Shown here: positions 16,882-25,422 of the stretch, one piece after another
Numbering within the stretch: the stretch's first letter is position 1
Layout: every line of letters begins with the position of its first letter
From: Achromobacter sp. HZ34
GTDB taxonomy: Bacteria > Pseudomonadota > Gammaproteobacteria > Burkholderiales > Burkholderiaceae_B
Length of the DNA stretch: 64,000 nucleotides
Direction: 5' to 3'
Assembly (NCBI RefSeq): GCF_002209485.1
Contig: NZ_NJIX01000004.1
Location: 620,001 to 684,000 of the forward strand
Made by a program: the position numbers and the translations under genes
Notes under the pieces: generated by a model
The model's database searches: none
Told to the model about the DNA's origin: nothing
The model's input: only the letters and a program-made list of their open reading frames with translations

Positions 16882-16916
16882 GCCGATGACGCGTCATGAC
16901 CCGTGGCGTCATCGGC
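16882..16916. promoter_or_regulatory. 11-bp perfect inverted repeat with nested palindrome
   Basis: GCCGATGACGC (16882-16892) and GCGTCATCGGC (16906-16916) are perfect reverse complements around 13 bp. The spacer begins with the palindrome GTCATGAC. It lies 16-100 bp upstream of the antirepressor-like gene, depending on the start chosen. It is a candidate operator, or a hairpin in the leader. Confidence 0.5.
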
Positions 16917-17098
16917 ATGCAAGTCATGCTAAAGACCTGCGCCAAAAGACTGCTTTCACTTTGAGCACGGGCGTTTTGAATTCATGACCTGCGTTTGACG
17001 TGGTGAGGAATAGACACAGGTGGACAATGCGCCCCCTGGATCGACGCAAAATCCCCATTTTTATGGGGTTCTCATGCAAAAGATGTAGAGGAGGGAAG

Positions 17099-17641
17099 AT
17101 GGTAGGTGGCTTAAAGGATGAGCAGTTTCGCGCTGAAGTTGAAGCCGGGGGCGCGGCTGCGGATACCGTTCGCGCTGCGCCTGCGGATGCGGCGGCGCTG
17201 ACGCTGCGGCAGGCGACGCCGCAAGACGTGCCCACGCTGATGGCCTTGCGGCGCGCGACGATGCTGGAGCATCTACGCAGCGCCGGCGCGCCCGATGATG
17301 AAGCGAGCCTGTTGGCGCGTGTGGAATATCGGCTGGAAGACGCGCAGTTGGCGTATCTGGGCGACGAGCTCATTGGCCTGTTCAAGACCCATCCGACGGC
17401 AGATGCGTGGATGCTGGTGCAGGTGCAGATCGCCCCGGCGCGGCAGGGCCAGGGTTGGGGCGGGGCACTGATACGTCGCCTGCTCGAACGCGCCGCGGCG
17501 GAACATCGCTCGGTGGTGCTGCACGTGCTGAAGACCAATCCGGCGCGGCGGCTCTACGAACGCCTTGGTTTCGTGATCGAAGGCGAAAAAGAATGCGGGC
17601 GTGAATATGTCATGCGGTGGTCGGGCGCGCAGCGGGAATGA
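17099..17641 (+). CDS. GNAT-family N-acetyltransferase
   Basis: This 180-aa acetyltransferase has a 30-residue N-terminal tail and then the GNAT fold starting LTLRQATPQDVPTLMALRRATM. The acetyl-CoA pyrophosphate loop is QIAPARQGQGWGGALIRRLLERA and the C-terminal strand is NPARRLYERLGFVIEGEKE. The acceptor is unknown. GAGGAGGGA lies just before the ATG at 17099 and fixes the start. The leader carries a small hairpin, CCCCAT-TTTT-ATGGGG, at 17053-17068. The gene converges on the monooxygenase-fold gene ending at 17719, with a GC-rich palindromic stretch between them. Confidence 0.88.
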   Translation: MVGGLKDEQFRAEVEAGGAAADTVRAAPADAAALTLRQATPQDVPTLMALRRATMLEHLRSAGAPDDEASLLARVEYRLEDAQLAYLGDELIGLFKTHPTADAWMLVQVQIAPARQGQGWGGALIRRLLERAAAEHRSVVLHVLKTNPARRLYERLGFVIEGEKECGREYVMRWSGAQRE

Positions 17642-17718
17642 TTTGGTACCCCGCGCGCGTGCGGGTTCAGGTGCACGGCATCGATCCGTCACGATGAACC
17701 CCGGGGGCCCCCGTTCAT

Positions 17719-18015
17719 TCAACCCAGGTTGACGTCCGCCGTGTGTTCAACCTGGGGCGGCTGCGCGAAGTAGCTGCTCACCAGGCCACGCCAGGCCTGG
17801 AAATCCTCGGACTCGCGGAAGTCGACCATGTGGTTCTCCACCGTCTCCCAGAGCACGTACAAGCGATAACGGTTGGGCTGTTCCACCGACTTGTGCAGCG
17901 TGACGCCCTTGCAGCCTTTGGCGCGCAGGAACAGCGGCTTGGCCTTGGCCACGCCGGCTTCGAACGCGGCATTGCTGCCTTCCTTGATCTCGATCTGCGC
18001 GATTTCCGTAAACAT
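17719..18015 (-). CDS. Antibiotic biosynthesis monooxygenase (ABM)-domain protein
   Basis: This 98-aa ferredoxin-like dimeric alpha/beta barrel protein of the ABM/YgiN type shows FTEIAQIEIKEGSNAAFEAGVAKA, GCKGVTLHKSVEQPNRYRLYVLWETVENH, FRESEDFQAWRGLV. Members act as quinol monooxygenases or small heme/ligand-binding proteins. No specific reaction can be assigned. GAAGGA lies nine bases before the ATG. It is a single gene. The META lipoprotein gene begins 180 bp away on the opposite strand. Confidence 0.88.
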   Translation of the reverse strand: MFTEIAQIEIKEGSNAAFEAGVAKAKPLFLRAKGCKGVTLHKSVEQPNRYRLYVLWETVENHMVDFRESEDFQAWRGLVSSYFAQPPQVEHTADVNLG

Positions 18016-18194
18016 GCGGTATTCCTTCTTCTGGTGATGGGGGAGTAAGCAGGCCGGAGCATATTACGCCTGAGCCGGCAGGCGCGCGCCTTGCGGGACC
18101 CGGCCGATGGCTTGCCTGGGACCATTGTTCATGACCTTGCCTACAATGGGACCTGCTTTTTCGCATTTATCTCATTGCAACAGGAGAATCCGAG

Positions 18195-18734
18195 ATGCCG
18201 TTCCCCTATTCGCCGCGCTGCCTGGCCGCCGCCGTGACCGCCGCCGCCTTTGCCGCCATCCTGTCCGGTTGCGCGACCACCACCGGTCACGCCCAGGCGA
18301 AGGGCCCGGGAGCGGCCCAGGCTGCCACCACCTCGGACTCCCTGGCCGAAACCACGTGGGAACTGGTGAAGTGGACCGACGCGCAGGGGACGACGCTGCC
18401 CGTGCCTGGCGGCAACGGCAACCCGCCCGTCGGCCTCGCCTTCCTGGCGAAGGGGCGTGATTACCGCGTGTCCGGCTTCTCCGGCTGCAACCGCTATATG
18501 GGCGCCTATCGCCTGGAAGGCGGCAAGCTCTCCATCACGGTGCCGGCCGCGACCCGCATGGGTTGCCCGTCCGACCAATTGGCCGGGTTCGAGACGGCCT
18601 ACCTGAAAGCGCTTGGCCGCATCGCCACATTCACCCTGGACAGCGGCGGCATGCCGCGCAATATGACGCTGAACGTGCAGGACGGCGGCATCATGACGTT
18701 CAAGCGTGGCGAGGACGCTCCCAACAAGCTTTGA
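18195..18734 (+). CDS. META-domain lipoprotein (first copy)
   Basis: This 179-aa lipoprotein has the lipobox LSGC, with the lipidated cysteine at residue 26. A single META domain (PF03724, HslJ-like) follows: TTWELVKWTDAQG, FSGCNRYMGAYRLEGGKLSI, ATRMGCPSDQLAGFETAYLKALG, FKRGEDAP. The paired cysteines in SGCNRY and RMGCP are typical of the family. META/HslJ proteins are envelope proteins linked to heat and stress resistance in E. coli (novobiocin tolerance). A larger META paralogue follows about 200 bp downstream. Confidence 0.88.
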   Translation: MPFPYSPRCLAAAVTAAAFAAILSGCATTTGHAQAKGPGAAQAATTSDSLAETTWELVKWTDAQGTTLPVPGGNGNPPVGLAFLAKGRDYRVSGFSGCNRYMGAYRLEGGKLSITVPAATRMGCPSDQLAGFETAYLKALGRIATFTLDSGGMPRNMTLNVQDGGIMTFKRGEDAPNKL

Positions 18735-18840
18735 GGCGGAAACCCGCTTTGCGGCGGAAATCCGCACAATTGCGCCGCAACCCGCATTATCGGTGTCACT
18801 TTGTCAGGTGCCGGATCGGGGCGGCGCGGCATGCCTAAAA

Positions 18841-18916
18841 TAGCGCCTTGCGTAGGGGGCGGCCTGCCCGTCCTGCGTTTATAGCGCCTCGCGTAGGGGG
18901 CTGTCCGTCCTGCGTC
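18841..18916 (+). repeat. Imperfect tandem repeat of about 35-40 bp between META genes
   Basis: TAGCGCCTTGCGTAGGGGGC at 18841 and TAGCGCCTCGCGTAGGGGGC at 18882 each lead into CCGTCCTGCGT. They form two imperfect copies 41 bp apart, immediately before the second META gene. Upstream (18733-18775) GCGGAAA-CCGC motifs also recur. The function is unknown. Confidence 0.7.
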
Positions 18917-18930
18917 TCTGGAGTGTCTCA

Positions 18931-19761
18931 ATGCTCGATTTTTCCCGCCTTCGTGCACGCGTCAGCGGTATGGGTGCCATGCTGGGCGCCGCCGTGCTTG
19001 CCGGCCTGGCCCTGGCCGGCTGCACCAGCCAGTCCGCCTGGCGCGCCAGCGCGAATTCACCCGTCTTCCAGCCGGCCAACGGCAACGATTTCCTGGCCCA
19101 GACCAGCTGGACCCTGGTGCGCTGGACGCGGCCGGGCGGTGCCGTGCGGCCGGTGCCGACCAACGATCCGCGCAACCGGCCCATCACCATCACCTTCACC
19201 CGCGAAGGCGCGGAGCCGCGCGTGACGGGCTTTGCCGGCTGCAATACCTTCACCAGCAGCTACACCGTCGCGGGGGGCCAGAACCTGCTGCTGACGTCGG
19301 ACCCGGTGGCGACCCGCATGGCGTGCATGCCGGCGGATCGCGCCCAGATCGAACATGATTTCCTGGCCGGCCTGATCCACATCAGCGCGACGGCGGCGGA
19401 CAATTATGGCGATCCGCGCCGGCTGAGCCTGTCGCTGGCCAACGGTGACATCCTGGAGTTCGCGCGCCGCATCGATCCTGTCATGGGCGGCAGCAACGGG
19501 TCCGCCAAGCTGGTGTACGTCAATTCCCAGCGCGTGCCTTGCGACGCCGGCGTCCTGCGTACCACCTGCTACCAGGTGCGCGACAGCGACAACCAGCCGT
19601 GGCAGTACTGGTACGGCGACATCGCCGGGTTCCAGTACCAGCCCGGCAGCATCTATCGCCTGCGCGTGATCGAGCAGCCGGTATTGAACCCGCCGCCGGA
19701 TATGCCGGCGGTGCAATGGACGCTGGACCGCGTCATCGAACAGCGAGTGGTCGGGCATTGA
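18931..19761 (+). CDS. META plus DUF4377 lipoprotein (second copy)
   Basis: This 276-aa lipoprotein has the lipobox LAGC, with Cys31 as the lipid site. A META domain at about residues 45-175 ([56 protein letters not shown]) is followed by a C-terminal DUF4377-like domain at about 185-270 ([41 protein letters not shown]). The META parts of this and the preceding gene align, indicating duplication followed by fusion or loss. It is presumably envelope-located. The stop is one base before the trhO start, so it may be co-transcribed with trhO-mtnN. Confidence 0.87.
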   Translation: MLDFSRLRARVSGMGAMLGAAVLAGLALAGCTSQSAWRASANSPVFQPANGNDFLAQTSWTLVRWTRPGGAVRPVPTNDPRNRPITITFTREGAEPRVTGFAGCNTFTSSYTVAGGQNLLLTSDPVATRMACMPADRAQIEHDFLAGLIHISATAADNYGDPRRLSLSLANGDILEFARRIDPVMGGSNGSAKLVYVNSQRVPCDAGVLRTTCYQVRDSDNQPWQYWYGDIAGFQYQPGSIYRLRVIEQPVLNPPPDMPAVQWTLDRVIEQRVVGH

Positions 19762-19762
19762 G

Positions 19763-20617
19763 ATGGCGGAAGTGGATTTGAATCAGGATGCGGTTGCGGT
19801 CATGGCCGCCGTTGCGGATGGGGCCGCGGTCGCGGTCGCTGGTGGCGGTGCCGATGCGGGTGCCGGTGCTGCTGCCGCCGGCGCGGTGGTCAACATCGCC
19901 GCGTACAAGTTCGTCACCATCGAGGACCGCGAGGAACTGCGTCCGCGCATCCTTGCGTGGGCACAAGATGCCGGCCTGAAAGGTACGGTGTTGCTCGCCA
20001 CCGAGGGCATCAATCTGTTCCTGGCGGGATCGGCCGAGGGCATTGCCGCATTTCTCGGCCTTTTGCGTGCCGATCCCCGTTTCGCCGACCTGCAGGCCAA
20101 GGTCAGCCATAGCGATGCGGTCCCCTTCGGCAAATTGCTGGTCAAGCTGAAGCGGGAAATCATACGGATGAACCATCCGGCGATACGCCCGGAGGACCGG
20201 CGCGCGCCCAGCGTCGATGCGCAGACCCTGGCGCGCTGGCTGGCGGCGGGCGTTGACGACGAGGGCAGGCCGGTGGTCATGCTGGACACCCGCAACGATT
20301 TCGAAGTGGATGCCGGTACGTTCGAGAACGCCATCGACTGGCGCATCCAGCGCTTCACGCAGTTTCCGGACGCCTTGCTGCAGCATCGCGAGGAACTGGC
20401 GGGCAAGACGGTGGTCAGCTTCTGCACCGGCGGCATCCGTTGCGAGAAAGCAGCCCTGTTCATGCAGGACGTGGGCGTGGATCACGTTTATCAGCTGGAA
20501 GGCGGCATCCTCAAGTACTTCGAGGAAACCGGCGGGCCGGGCTACAAAGGGCAATGCTTCGTGTTCGACGGCCGCGATACGCTGGGGCCGGACCTGGCAC
20601 CGGTGGCGCTGGCATGA
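19763..20617 (+). CDS. trhO: tRNA uridine 34 hydroxylase, rhodanese family
   Basis: This 284-aa TrhO (YceA) has an N-terminal acylphosphatase-like domain ([43 protein letters not shown]) and a C-terminal rhodanese domain with [15 protein letters not shown] carrying the active cysteines. TrhO performs O2-dependent hydroxylation of U34 on the way to cmo5U. The first 40 residues form an Ala/Gly/Val low-complexity extension not expected in the family, so translation may really begin further in. The ATG is one base after the META/DUF4377 stop, and its own stop overlaps the mtnN start (ATGA). Confidence 0.9.
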   Translation: MAEVDLNQDAVAVMAAVADGAAVAVAGGGADAGAGAAAAGAVVNIAAYKFVTIEDREELRPRILAWAQDAGLKGTVLLATEGINLFLAGSAEGIAAFLGLLRADPRFADLQAKVSHSDAVPFGKLLVKLKREIIRMNHPAIRPEDRRAPSVDAQTLARWLAAGVDDEGRPVVMLDTRNDFEVDAGTFENAIDWRIQRFTQFPDALLQHREELAGKTVVSFCTGGIRCEKAALFMQDVGVDHVYQLEGGILKYFEETGGPGYKGQCFVFDGRDTLGPDLAPVALA

Positions 20618-21375
20618 CCGCGCCCATCGGCATCCTGGCCGCGCTGCATGACGAGATCGCCGACCTGCTGACGCGCATGGGGCCGGGGGCGCAGCGGCAC
20701 ACCATAGGCATGCGGGATTACTACGTGGGCCAGTTGGCGGGGCGCCCTTGCGTGGTCGTGCTGGCACGCGTGGGCAAGGTGGCCGCCGCCGCCACGGCCG
20801 TCACCCTGATACGGGAATTCGGCGTGTCCTGCCTGTTGTTCGCGGGGTTGGCGGGCGGCATTGCAAGCGCGGTACGGGTGGGCGATGTGGTGATCGCCGA
20901 GACACTGGTGCAGCATGACCTGGATGCGCGGCCCTTGTTCCCCCGTTATGAAGTGCCCTTGCTGGCGCGGGCGAAGTTTGCCACCGATGCGGGCTTGAAC
21001 GAGATCCTGGCGCAGTGCGCGGCGGATTTCCTGGGTGGGGATCTGGCGCACCGGGTGGACACGGCCACGCGCGAACGCTTCGGCATATTCAGCCCCACCT
21101 TGCATCGTGGCGAGATCGCCAGCGGGGACCAGTTCATCGGGGCCGCCGAGGTGGCGCGGCGCCTGGCGGAAGAGCTTCCTGCCACCTTGTGCGTGGAGAT
21201 GGAAGGTGCCGCGGTGGCGCAGGTGTGCCACGAATACGGCGTGCCTTGCGCGGTCCTGCGCACCGTCTCGGACCGCGCGGATGCCGCCGCCCCGGTGGAC
21301 TTCAAGGCCTTCCTGCACGAAGTCGCCAGCTTCTATTCCGCCGGCATCATCGGCCGCTTCGTCGCCGCGGTTTAA
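20614..21375 (+). CDS. mtnN: 5'-methylthioadenosine/S-adenosylhomocysteine nucleosidase
   Basis: This 253-aa MTA/SAH nucleosidase (Pfs) hydrolyses the N-glycosidic bond of MTA, SAH and 5'-deoxyadenosine, feeding methyl recycling and supplying S-ribosylhomocysteine. The motifs present are [11 protein letters not shown] (the Glu equivalent to E. coli Glu12), [36 protein letters not shown] (Glu174 equivalent) and RTVSDRAD (catalytic Asp197 equivalent). It is somewhat longer than the E. coli enzyme (232 aa). The ATG overlaps the trhO stop by ATGA. Two strong hairpins follow. Confidence 0.92.
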   Translation: MTAPIGILAALHDEIADLLTRMGPGAQRHTIGMRDYYVGQLAGRPCVVVLARVGKVAAAATAVTLIREFGVSCLLFAGLAGGIASAVRVGDVVIAETLVQHDLDARPLFPRYEVPLLARAKFATDAGLNEILAQCAADFLGGDLAHRVDTATRERFGIFSPTLHRGEIASGDQFIGAAEVARRLAEELPATLCVEMEGAAVAQVCHEYGVPCAVLRTVSDRADAAAPVDFKAFLHEVASFYSAGIIGRFVAAV

Positions 21376-21403
21376 GGGTTTTTTTCCCAAGAGGGGATAA
21401 GTA

Positions 21404-21423
21404 CCTCCCACTGAAGTGGGAGG
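21404..21423. terminator. Hairpin 1 of a matched pair after mtnN
   Basis: CCTCCCACT / AGTGGGAGG form a perfect 9-bp stem with a 2-nt GA loop, 29 bp after the mtnN stop. The core CTCCCACT/AGTGGGAG is identical to the second hairpin at 21521. A T-rich run (GGGTTTTTTTCCC) lies before it, not after. Confidence 0.55.
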
Positions 21424-21520
21424 CAGTTGTTGGGGGAAGCGAGATGTCCAGGGCCAAACTCGCAGCCTTCGGGAATACCCAAAATACGAAGCTCCCCGTC
21501 GTGAAACACTCCCAAAAACA

Positions 21521-21548
21521 AGGGTCTCCCACTTTAGTGGGAGACCCT
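21521..21548. terminator. Hairpin 2 of a matched pair, beyond the metG 3' end
   Basis: AGGGTCTCCCACT / AGTGGGAGACCCT form a perfect 13-bp stem with a TT loop, 41 bp past the metG stop on the minus strand. On the plus strand it is followed by GTTCTTC. It probably ends convergent transcription and shares its core with the hairpin at 21404. Confidence 0.6.
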
Positions 21549-21588
21549 GTTCTTCAAAAATCTGGAGTGAAAGACCAGCGCCGCGTGA

Positions 21589-23742
21589 TCAACCCACCCG
21601 CATACCGGGCTGCGCACCTGGCCAAGGTTCCAGCACGTACAAGCCGGCATCCACCTTGTCATCCGCGTGGCTGGCCGCCAGGACCATGCCTTCGGATACG
21701 CCGAACTTCATCTTGCGCGGCGCCAGGTTGGCCACAAGCACGGTCAGCTTGCCGATCAGGTCTTCCGGCTTGTACGCCGACTTGATGCCGGAGAACACAT
21801 TCCGGTGCCGCCCCTCGCCGGCATCCAGCGTCAGGCGCAACAGCTTGGTCGACCCTTCCACTTCCTCGCAATTGACGATGCGCGCAATGCGCAGGTCGAT
21901 CTTGGCGAAATCCTCGATGCCGATGGTGGCCGCGATCGCTTCCCCACCAGGCGCCACGGCATCCGTCGCCGTCCCGGCCGCCGCGCTCGCCGTTTGGCCC
22001 GCCCCCGCCGCATTGCCCACGGCCGCCGCCTTGCCAGCCCCGCCCGCCTTGCCGGCAGCAGGCGCGGCAGCAGCCGGCGCGGGCGCATCGAACAACTGCT
22101 CAAGCAGCTTGGGATCGACCCGCTGCATCAGATGCTGATAGGGCGCGATGGCATGACCCGCCGGCAGCAGCGTGGCGGCATCGCCGGACTGCAGCGCGGC
22201 GACGGCCAGGAACGTTTCGACGCGCGCGGCCAGCGCCGGCAACACCGGTTTCAGGTAAATGGTCAGCAGGCGGAAGGCCTGGATGCACGTGCTGCACACG
22301 GCTTGCAGACGCTCATCCATTCCCTGCTGCTTGGCCAGGTCCCACGGCTTGTTCTGGTCGACATACTCATTGACCCGGTCCGCCAGCGCCATGACGTCGC
22401 GCAGCGCGCGCGACGTGTCGCGGTTGTCGTACAGCGTGGCGATCTCCGGACCGGCTGCCTGCAAGGTCTGCAGCAGCGCGGCGCCGTCCGTGTCGGCCGC
22501 GGCCAACGTCCCGCCAAAACGCTTGGACAGGAAGCCCGCGGCGCGGCTGGCGATGTTGATGTACTTGCCCACCAAGTCGCTGTTGACGCGCGCGGCGAAG
22601 TCCTCGGAGTTGAAATCGATGTCCTCGTTGCGGCCGGAAAGCTTGGCGGCAAGGTAATACCGCAAGTGCTCGGGATTCAGCCCCAGCGACAGGTAGCGCA
22701 GCGGATCGATGCCCGTGCCGCGGCTCTTGCTCATCTTCTCGCCATTGACGGTGAGATGGCCGTGCACGTAGATGGCGTCCGGCGCCTTGCGGCCGCTGAA
22801 ATGCAGCATGGCCGGCCAGAACAGGGTGTGGAAGGTGATGATGTCCTTGCCGATGAAGTGCACCTGCTCCAGCCCCGGGCGGCCCATATAGGCGGCGTAG
22901 TCCTCGCCGCGCTTGTCCAGCAGGTTCTTCAGCGAGGCCAGGTAGCCCACCGGCGCATCCAGCCAGACATAGAAGTACTTGCCCGGCGCATCCGGAATTT
23001 CGATGCCGAAGTAGGGCGCATCGCGGCTGATGTCCCAGTCGCCCAGGCCACCCTTGCCTTCATCGTCCTTGTACAGCCACTCGCGGATCTTGTTCTGCAC
23101 TTCCGGCTGCACGTGGCCAGGCGCGGCGGTCCACTGCTGCAGAAAGGCTTCGCAGCGCGGGTCCGACAGCTTGAAGAAGAAATGGTCGGAGCTGCGCAGT
23201 TCCGGCTTGGCGCCGGACAGGGCCGAGTAGGGATTGATCAGCGCGGTGGGTGCGTAGACGGCGCCGCAGACTTCGCAGTTGTCGCCGTACTGGTCCTTGG
23301 AATGGCAGTTGGGGCACTCGCCCTTGATGAAGCGGTCCGCCAGGAACATGCGCTTCTCGGGATCGTAGAACTGCTCGACGCTGCGGGTCTCGATCAGGCC
23401 GGCGCTGCGCAGGTCGCGGTAGATTTCCTGGGCGAGCTGGTGGTTTTCCGGGCCGTCGGTGGAGTGCCAATTGTCGAAGGCGATGTGGAAGCCTTCAAGG
23501 TACTGGGCCCGGCCCGCCGCGATCTTGGCGACAAAAGCCTGCGGCGTGATGCCTTCCTTGTCCGCCGCGATGGTGATGGCGGCGCCGTGCGCGTCGTCGG
23601 CACAGACGAAGTCCACCGTCGCACCCTGCATTCGCTGGAAACGCACCCAGATGTCGGCCTGGATGTACTCCAGCATATGGCCGATGTGGAAAGGTCCGTT
23701 GGCGTAGGGAAGGGCGGTGGTGACAAAGAGGGTGCGTGACAT
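21589..23742 (-). CDS. metG: Methionyl-tRNA synthetase
   Basis: This 717-aa class I synthetase charges tRNA-Met. HIGH is at residues 19-22, the zinc knuckle has Cys142/145/155/158 (CPNC...CEVC), and KMSKS is at 335-339. The anticodon-binding domain follows. An Ala/Gly-rich linker of about 45 residues leads to the C-terminal tRNA-binding (EMAP/Trbp111-like) domain, [29 protein letters not shown]. The dimerising C-terminal domain places it with the long MetG1 type. Its divergence from apbC, with one small membrane-protein gene between, is a common betaproteobacterial arrangement. Confidence 0.97.
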   Translation of the reverse strand: MSRTLFVTTALPYANGPFHIGHMLEYIQADIWVRFQRMQGATVDFVCADDAHGAAITIAADKEGITPQAFVAKIAAGRAQYLEGFHIAFDNWHSTDGPENHQLAQEIYRDLRSAGLIETRSVEQFYDPEKRMFLADRFIKGECPNCHSKDQYGDNCEVCGAVYAPTALINPYSALSGAKPELRSSDHFFFKLSDPRCEAFLQQWTAAPGHVQPEVQNKIREWLYKDDEGKGGLGDWDISRDAPYFGIEIPDAPGKYFYVWLDAPVGYLASLKNLLDKRGEDYAAYMGRPGLEQVHFIGKDIITFHTLFWPAMLHFSGRKAPDAIYVHGHLTVNGEKMSKSRGTGIDPLRYLSLGLNPEHLRYYLAAKLSGRNEDIDFNSEDFAARVNSDLVGKYINIASRAAGFLSKRFGGTLAAADTDGAALLQTLQAAGPEIATLYDNRDTSRALRDVMALADRVNEYVDQNKPWDLAKQQGMDERLQAVCSTCIQAFRLLTIYLKPVLPALAARVETFLAVAALQSGDAATLLPAGHAIAPYQHLMQRVDPKLLEQLFDAPAPAAAAPAAGKAGGAGKAAAVGNAAGAGQTASAAAGTATDAVAPGGEAIAATIGIEDFAKIDLRIARIVNCEEVEGSTKLLRLTLDAGEGRHRNVFSGIKSAYKPEDLIGKLTVLVANLAPRKMKFGVSEGMVLAASHADDKVDAGLYVLEPWPGAQPGMRVG

Positions 23743-23896
23743 GACCGGGTTGGCGTTAGGGTGAACCGGGGAAAAAGCGCTGGTTCGATTTTCGAGCCGA
23801 CGATTTTAGAGCCAGTTTACCGGTTCGAGGATGTACGCCCGGTCTTGCCACTACTGCGCGACGGCGCGCTGCCGCCGTGCGGGACTGCTGGAGCGA

Positions 23897-24163
23897 TCAG
23901 CGCACTTCGCGCGCTTCGACGTCGATGACGTCCGGGCGTACCGGCGGGAAGGGCGCGCCGGCGCCGACAGGGCCGCGATTCGCCTGCCGGTGATGCCAAT
24001 AGGCACGCACGCCGAAAGGCTTGCCACGGGCCTTGGCAACCAGGTAAAGAATGCCCACCGCGATCGCAGTGGAAACCATGAAAAGGATGGCCATGGCCGC
24101 ACCCACGAGGGCAAGCAGCGTGACGGCGAGCGCGCGGAAGAGTCGGGTAAGAGCGTTGTCCAT
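23897..24163 (-). CDS. Small hydrophobic membrane protein
   Basis: This 88-aa protein has one long hydrophobic region (residues 9-45, LFRALAVTLLALVGAAMAILFMVSTAIAVGILYLVA) able to form two membrane helices. A short basic, Pro-rich cytoplasmic tail (ARGKPFGVRAYWHHRQANRGPVG) follows. I recognise no family. It lies between metG and apbC, on the metG strand and divergent from apbC. Coding status is supported by the coherent membrane topology and by the lack of a competing frame on the other strand. Confidence 0.65.
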   Translation of the reverse strand: MDNALTRLFRALAVTLLALVGAAMAILFMVSTAIAVGILYLVAKARGKPFGVRAYWHHRQANRGPVGAGAPFPPVRPDVIDVEAREVR

Positions 24164-24333
24164 GATCTTATAGACGCCTGTTGCGGCAAAATGTTCCTGC
24201 GGATTCCGCTATCCTTGCAAGACAATGTGTAGCCAAGCAACCCGGCATTTAGCTCGAGACGAAGGCCAGAAACCGAGGGCGGGAGCCAAATGGCTGCGGG
24301 AAAGACCGCGCCGCCGGTTGGGAATATAGTGAC

Positions 24334-25419
24334 ATGAGTTTGACAAACGAACAAATTAAAGCCGCCCTCGTTGGTGTAACGGACCCCATCACCGGGGCCA
24401 GAGTCAGCGATTTTGTAAAAGATCGCGACATTCGCGTGGAGAACGGCCGCGTCAGCGTGGCGGTGCAGCTGGGCTATCCCGCCCGCACGCAGCAGCAGCA
24501 ATTGCGGAGCGCCGTGGGCCAGGCACTGGCCGCCGCGGGCGCGCCCGACGCCCAGGTATCCGTAACGTGGAAGATCGAGCCGCATGCTGTGCAGCGCGGG
24601 CTGAAGCCGCTGCCGAACGTGGCCAACATCATCGCGGTGGCCTCGGGCAAGGGCGGTGTCGGCAAGAGCACGACGGCCGTCAACCTGGCGCTGGCGCTGG
24701 CCGCCGAGGGCGCGCAGGTGGGTATCCTGGACGCCGATATCTACGGCCCCAGCCTGCCGACCATGCTGGGCATCACCGGCAAGCCCGTCAGCCTGGACAA
24801 TAAATCCATGGAGCCCTTGCAGGGCCATGGCCTGCAGGCCAACTCCATCGGCTTCCTGATCGCCGAGGACTCGCCCGCCATCTGGCGTGGCCCCATGGTG
24901 ACCCAGGCCCTGGAGCAGCTGTTGCGCCAGACCAATTGGCGCAGCCTGGACTATCTGATCGTCGACATGCCCCCGGGCACGGGCGATATCGCGTTGACGC
25001 TGGCGCAGAAGGTGCCGGTGGTGGGCGCGGTCATCGTCACCACGCCGCAGGACGTGGCCCTGCTGGATGCGCGCAAAGGCCTGCGCATGTTCCAGAAGGT
25101 GGAGGTGCCCATCCTGGGCGTGGTCGAGAATATGTCGATTCATATTTGCTCGGAATGCGGCCATGCCGAGCACATCTTCGGCGAGGGCGGCGGCCAGCGC
25201 ATGGCCGCGCAATATGACGTGACATGGCTGGGCGGCCTGCCGCTGGCCCTGCGCATACGCGAGCAGACGGATTCCGGCCGGCCCACCGTGGTGGCGGAGC
25301 CGGACGGCGAGGCTGCCGGGCTGTACCGCGATATCGCCCGCCGCGTGGCCGCCGCCGTTGCCGCGCTGCCGCGCGACATGGCAGGCAAATTCCCGAACGT
25401 CGTCGTCCAGCCCAGCTGA
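24334..25419 (+). CDS. apbC: Iron-sulfur cluster carrier protein ApbC/Mrp
   Basis: This 361-aa P-loop ATPase transfers Fe-S clusters to apoproteins. It has an N-terminal MIP18/DUF59 domain (residues 1-85), then the deviant Walker A SGKGGVGKST at 104-113 with its signature lysine, Walker B-like LIVDMPPGTGD, and the cluster-binding CxxC at Cys272/Cys275 (HICSECGH). It is cytoplasmic. A 170-bp leader separates it from the divergent small membrane gene. The tamA gene starts 3 bp after its stop, so the three genes may share transcripts. Confidence 0.95.
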   Translation: MSLTNEQIKAALVGVTDPITGARVSDFVKDRDIRVENGRVSVAVQLGYPARTQQQQLRSAVGQALAAAGAPDAQVSVTWKIEPHAVQRGLKPLPNVANIIAVASGKGGVGKSTTAVNLALALAAEGAQVGILDADIYGPSLPTMLGITGKPVSLDNKSMEPLQGHGLQANSIGFLIAEDSPAIWRGPMVTQALEQLLRQTNWRSLDYLIVDMPPGTGDIALTLAQKVPVVGAVIVTTPQDVALLDARKGLRMFQKVEVPILGVVENMSIHICSECGHAEHIFGEGGGQRMAAQYDVTWLGGLPLALRIREQTDSGRPTVVAEPDGEAAGLYRDIARRVAAAVAALPRDMAGKFPNVVVQPS

Positions 25420-25422
25420 CGC

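Noticed and set aside
17685-17720. GGGGGCCCCC palindrome between convergent GNAT and ABM genes as a terminator
   Set aside because: The stem is imperfect outside the core and there is no T-run in either direction. It is too weak to list as a feature.
21667-23739. 690-codon plus-strand open frame within metG
   Set aside because: The metG strand has every synthetase motif. The plus-strand frame has none.
23760-23830. GGTTCGA-like string resembling a tRNA T-loop
   Set aside because: No acceptor, D or anticodon stems can be formed around it. No tRNA gene was found in the window.
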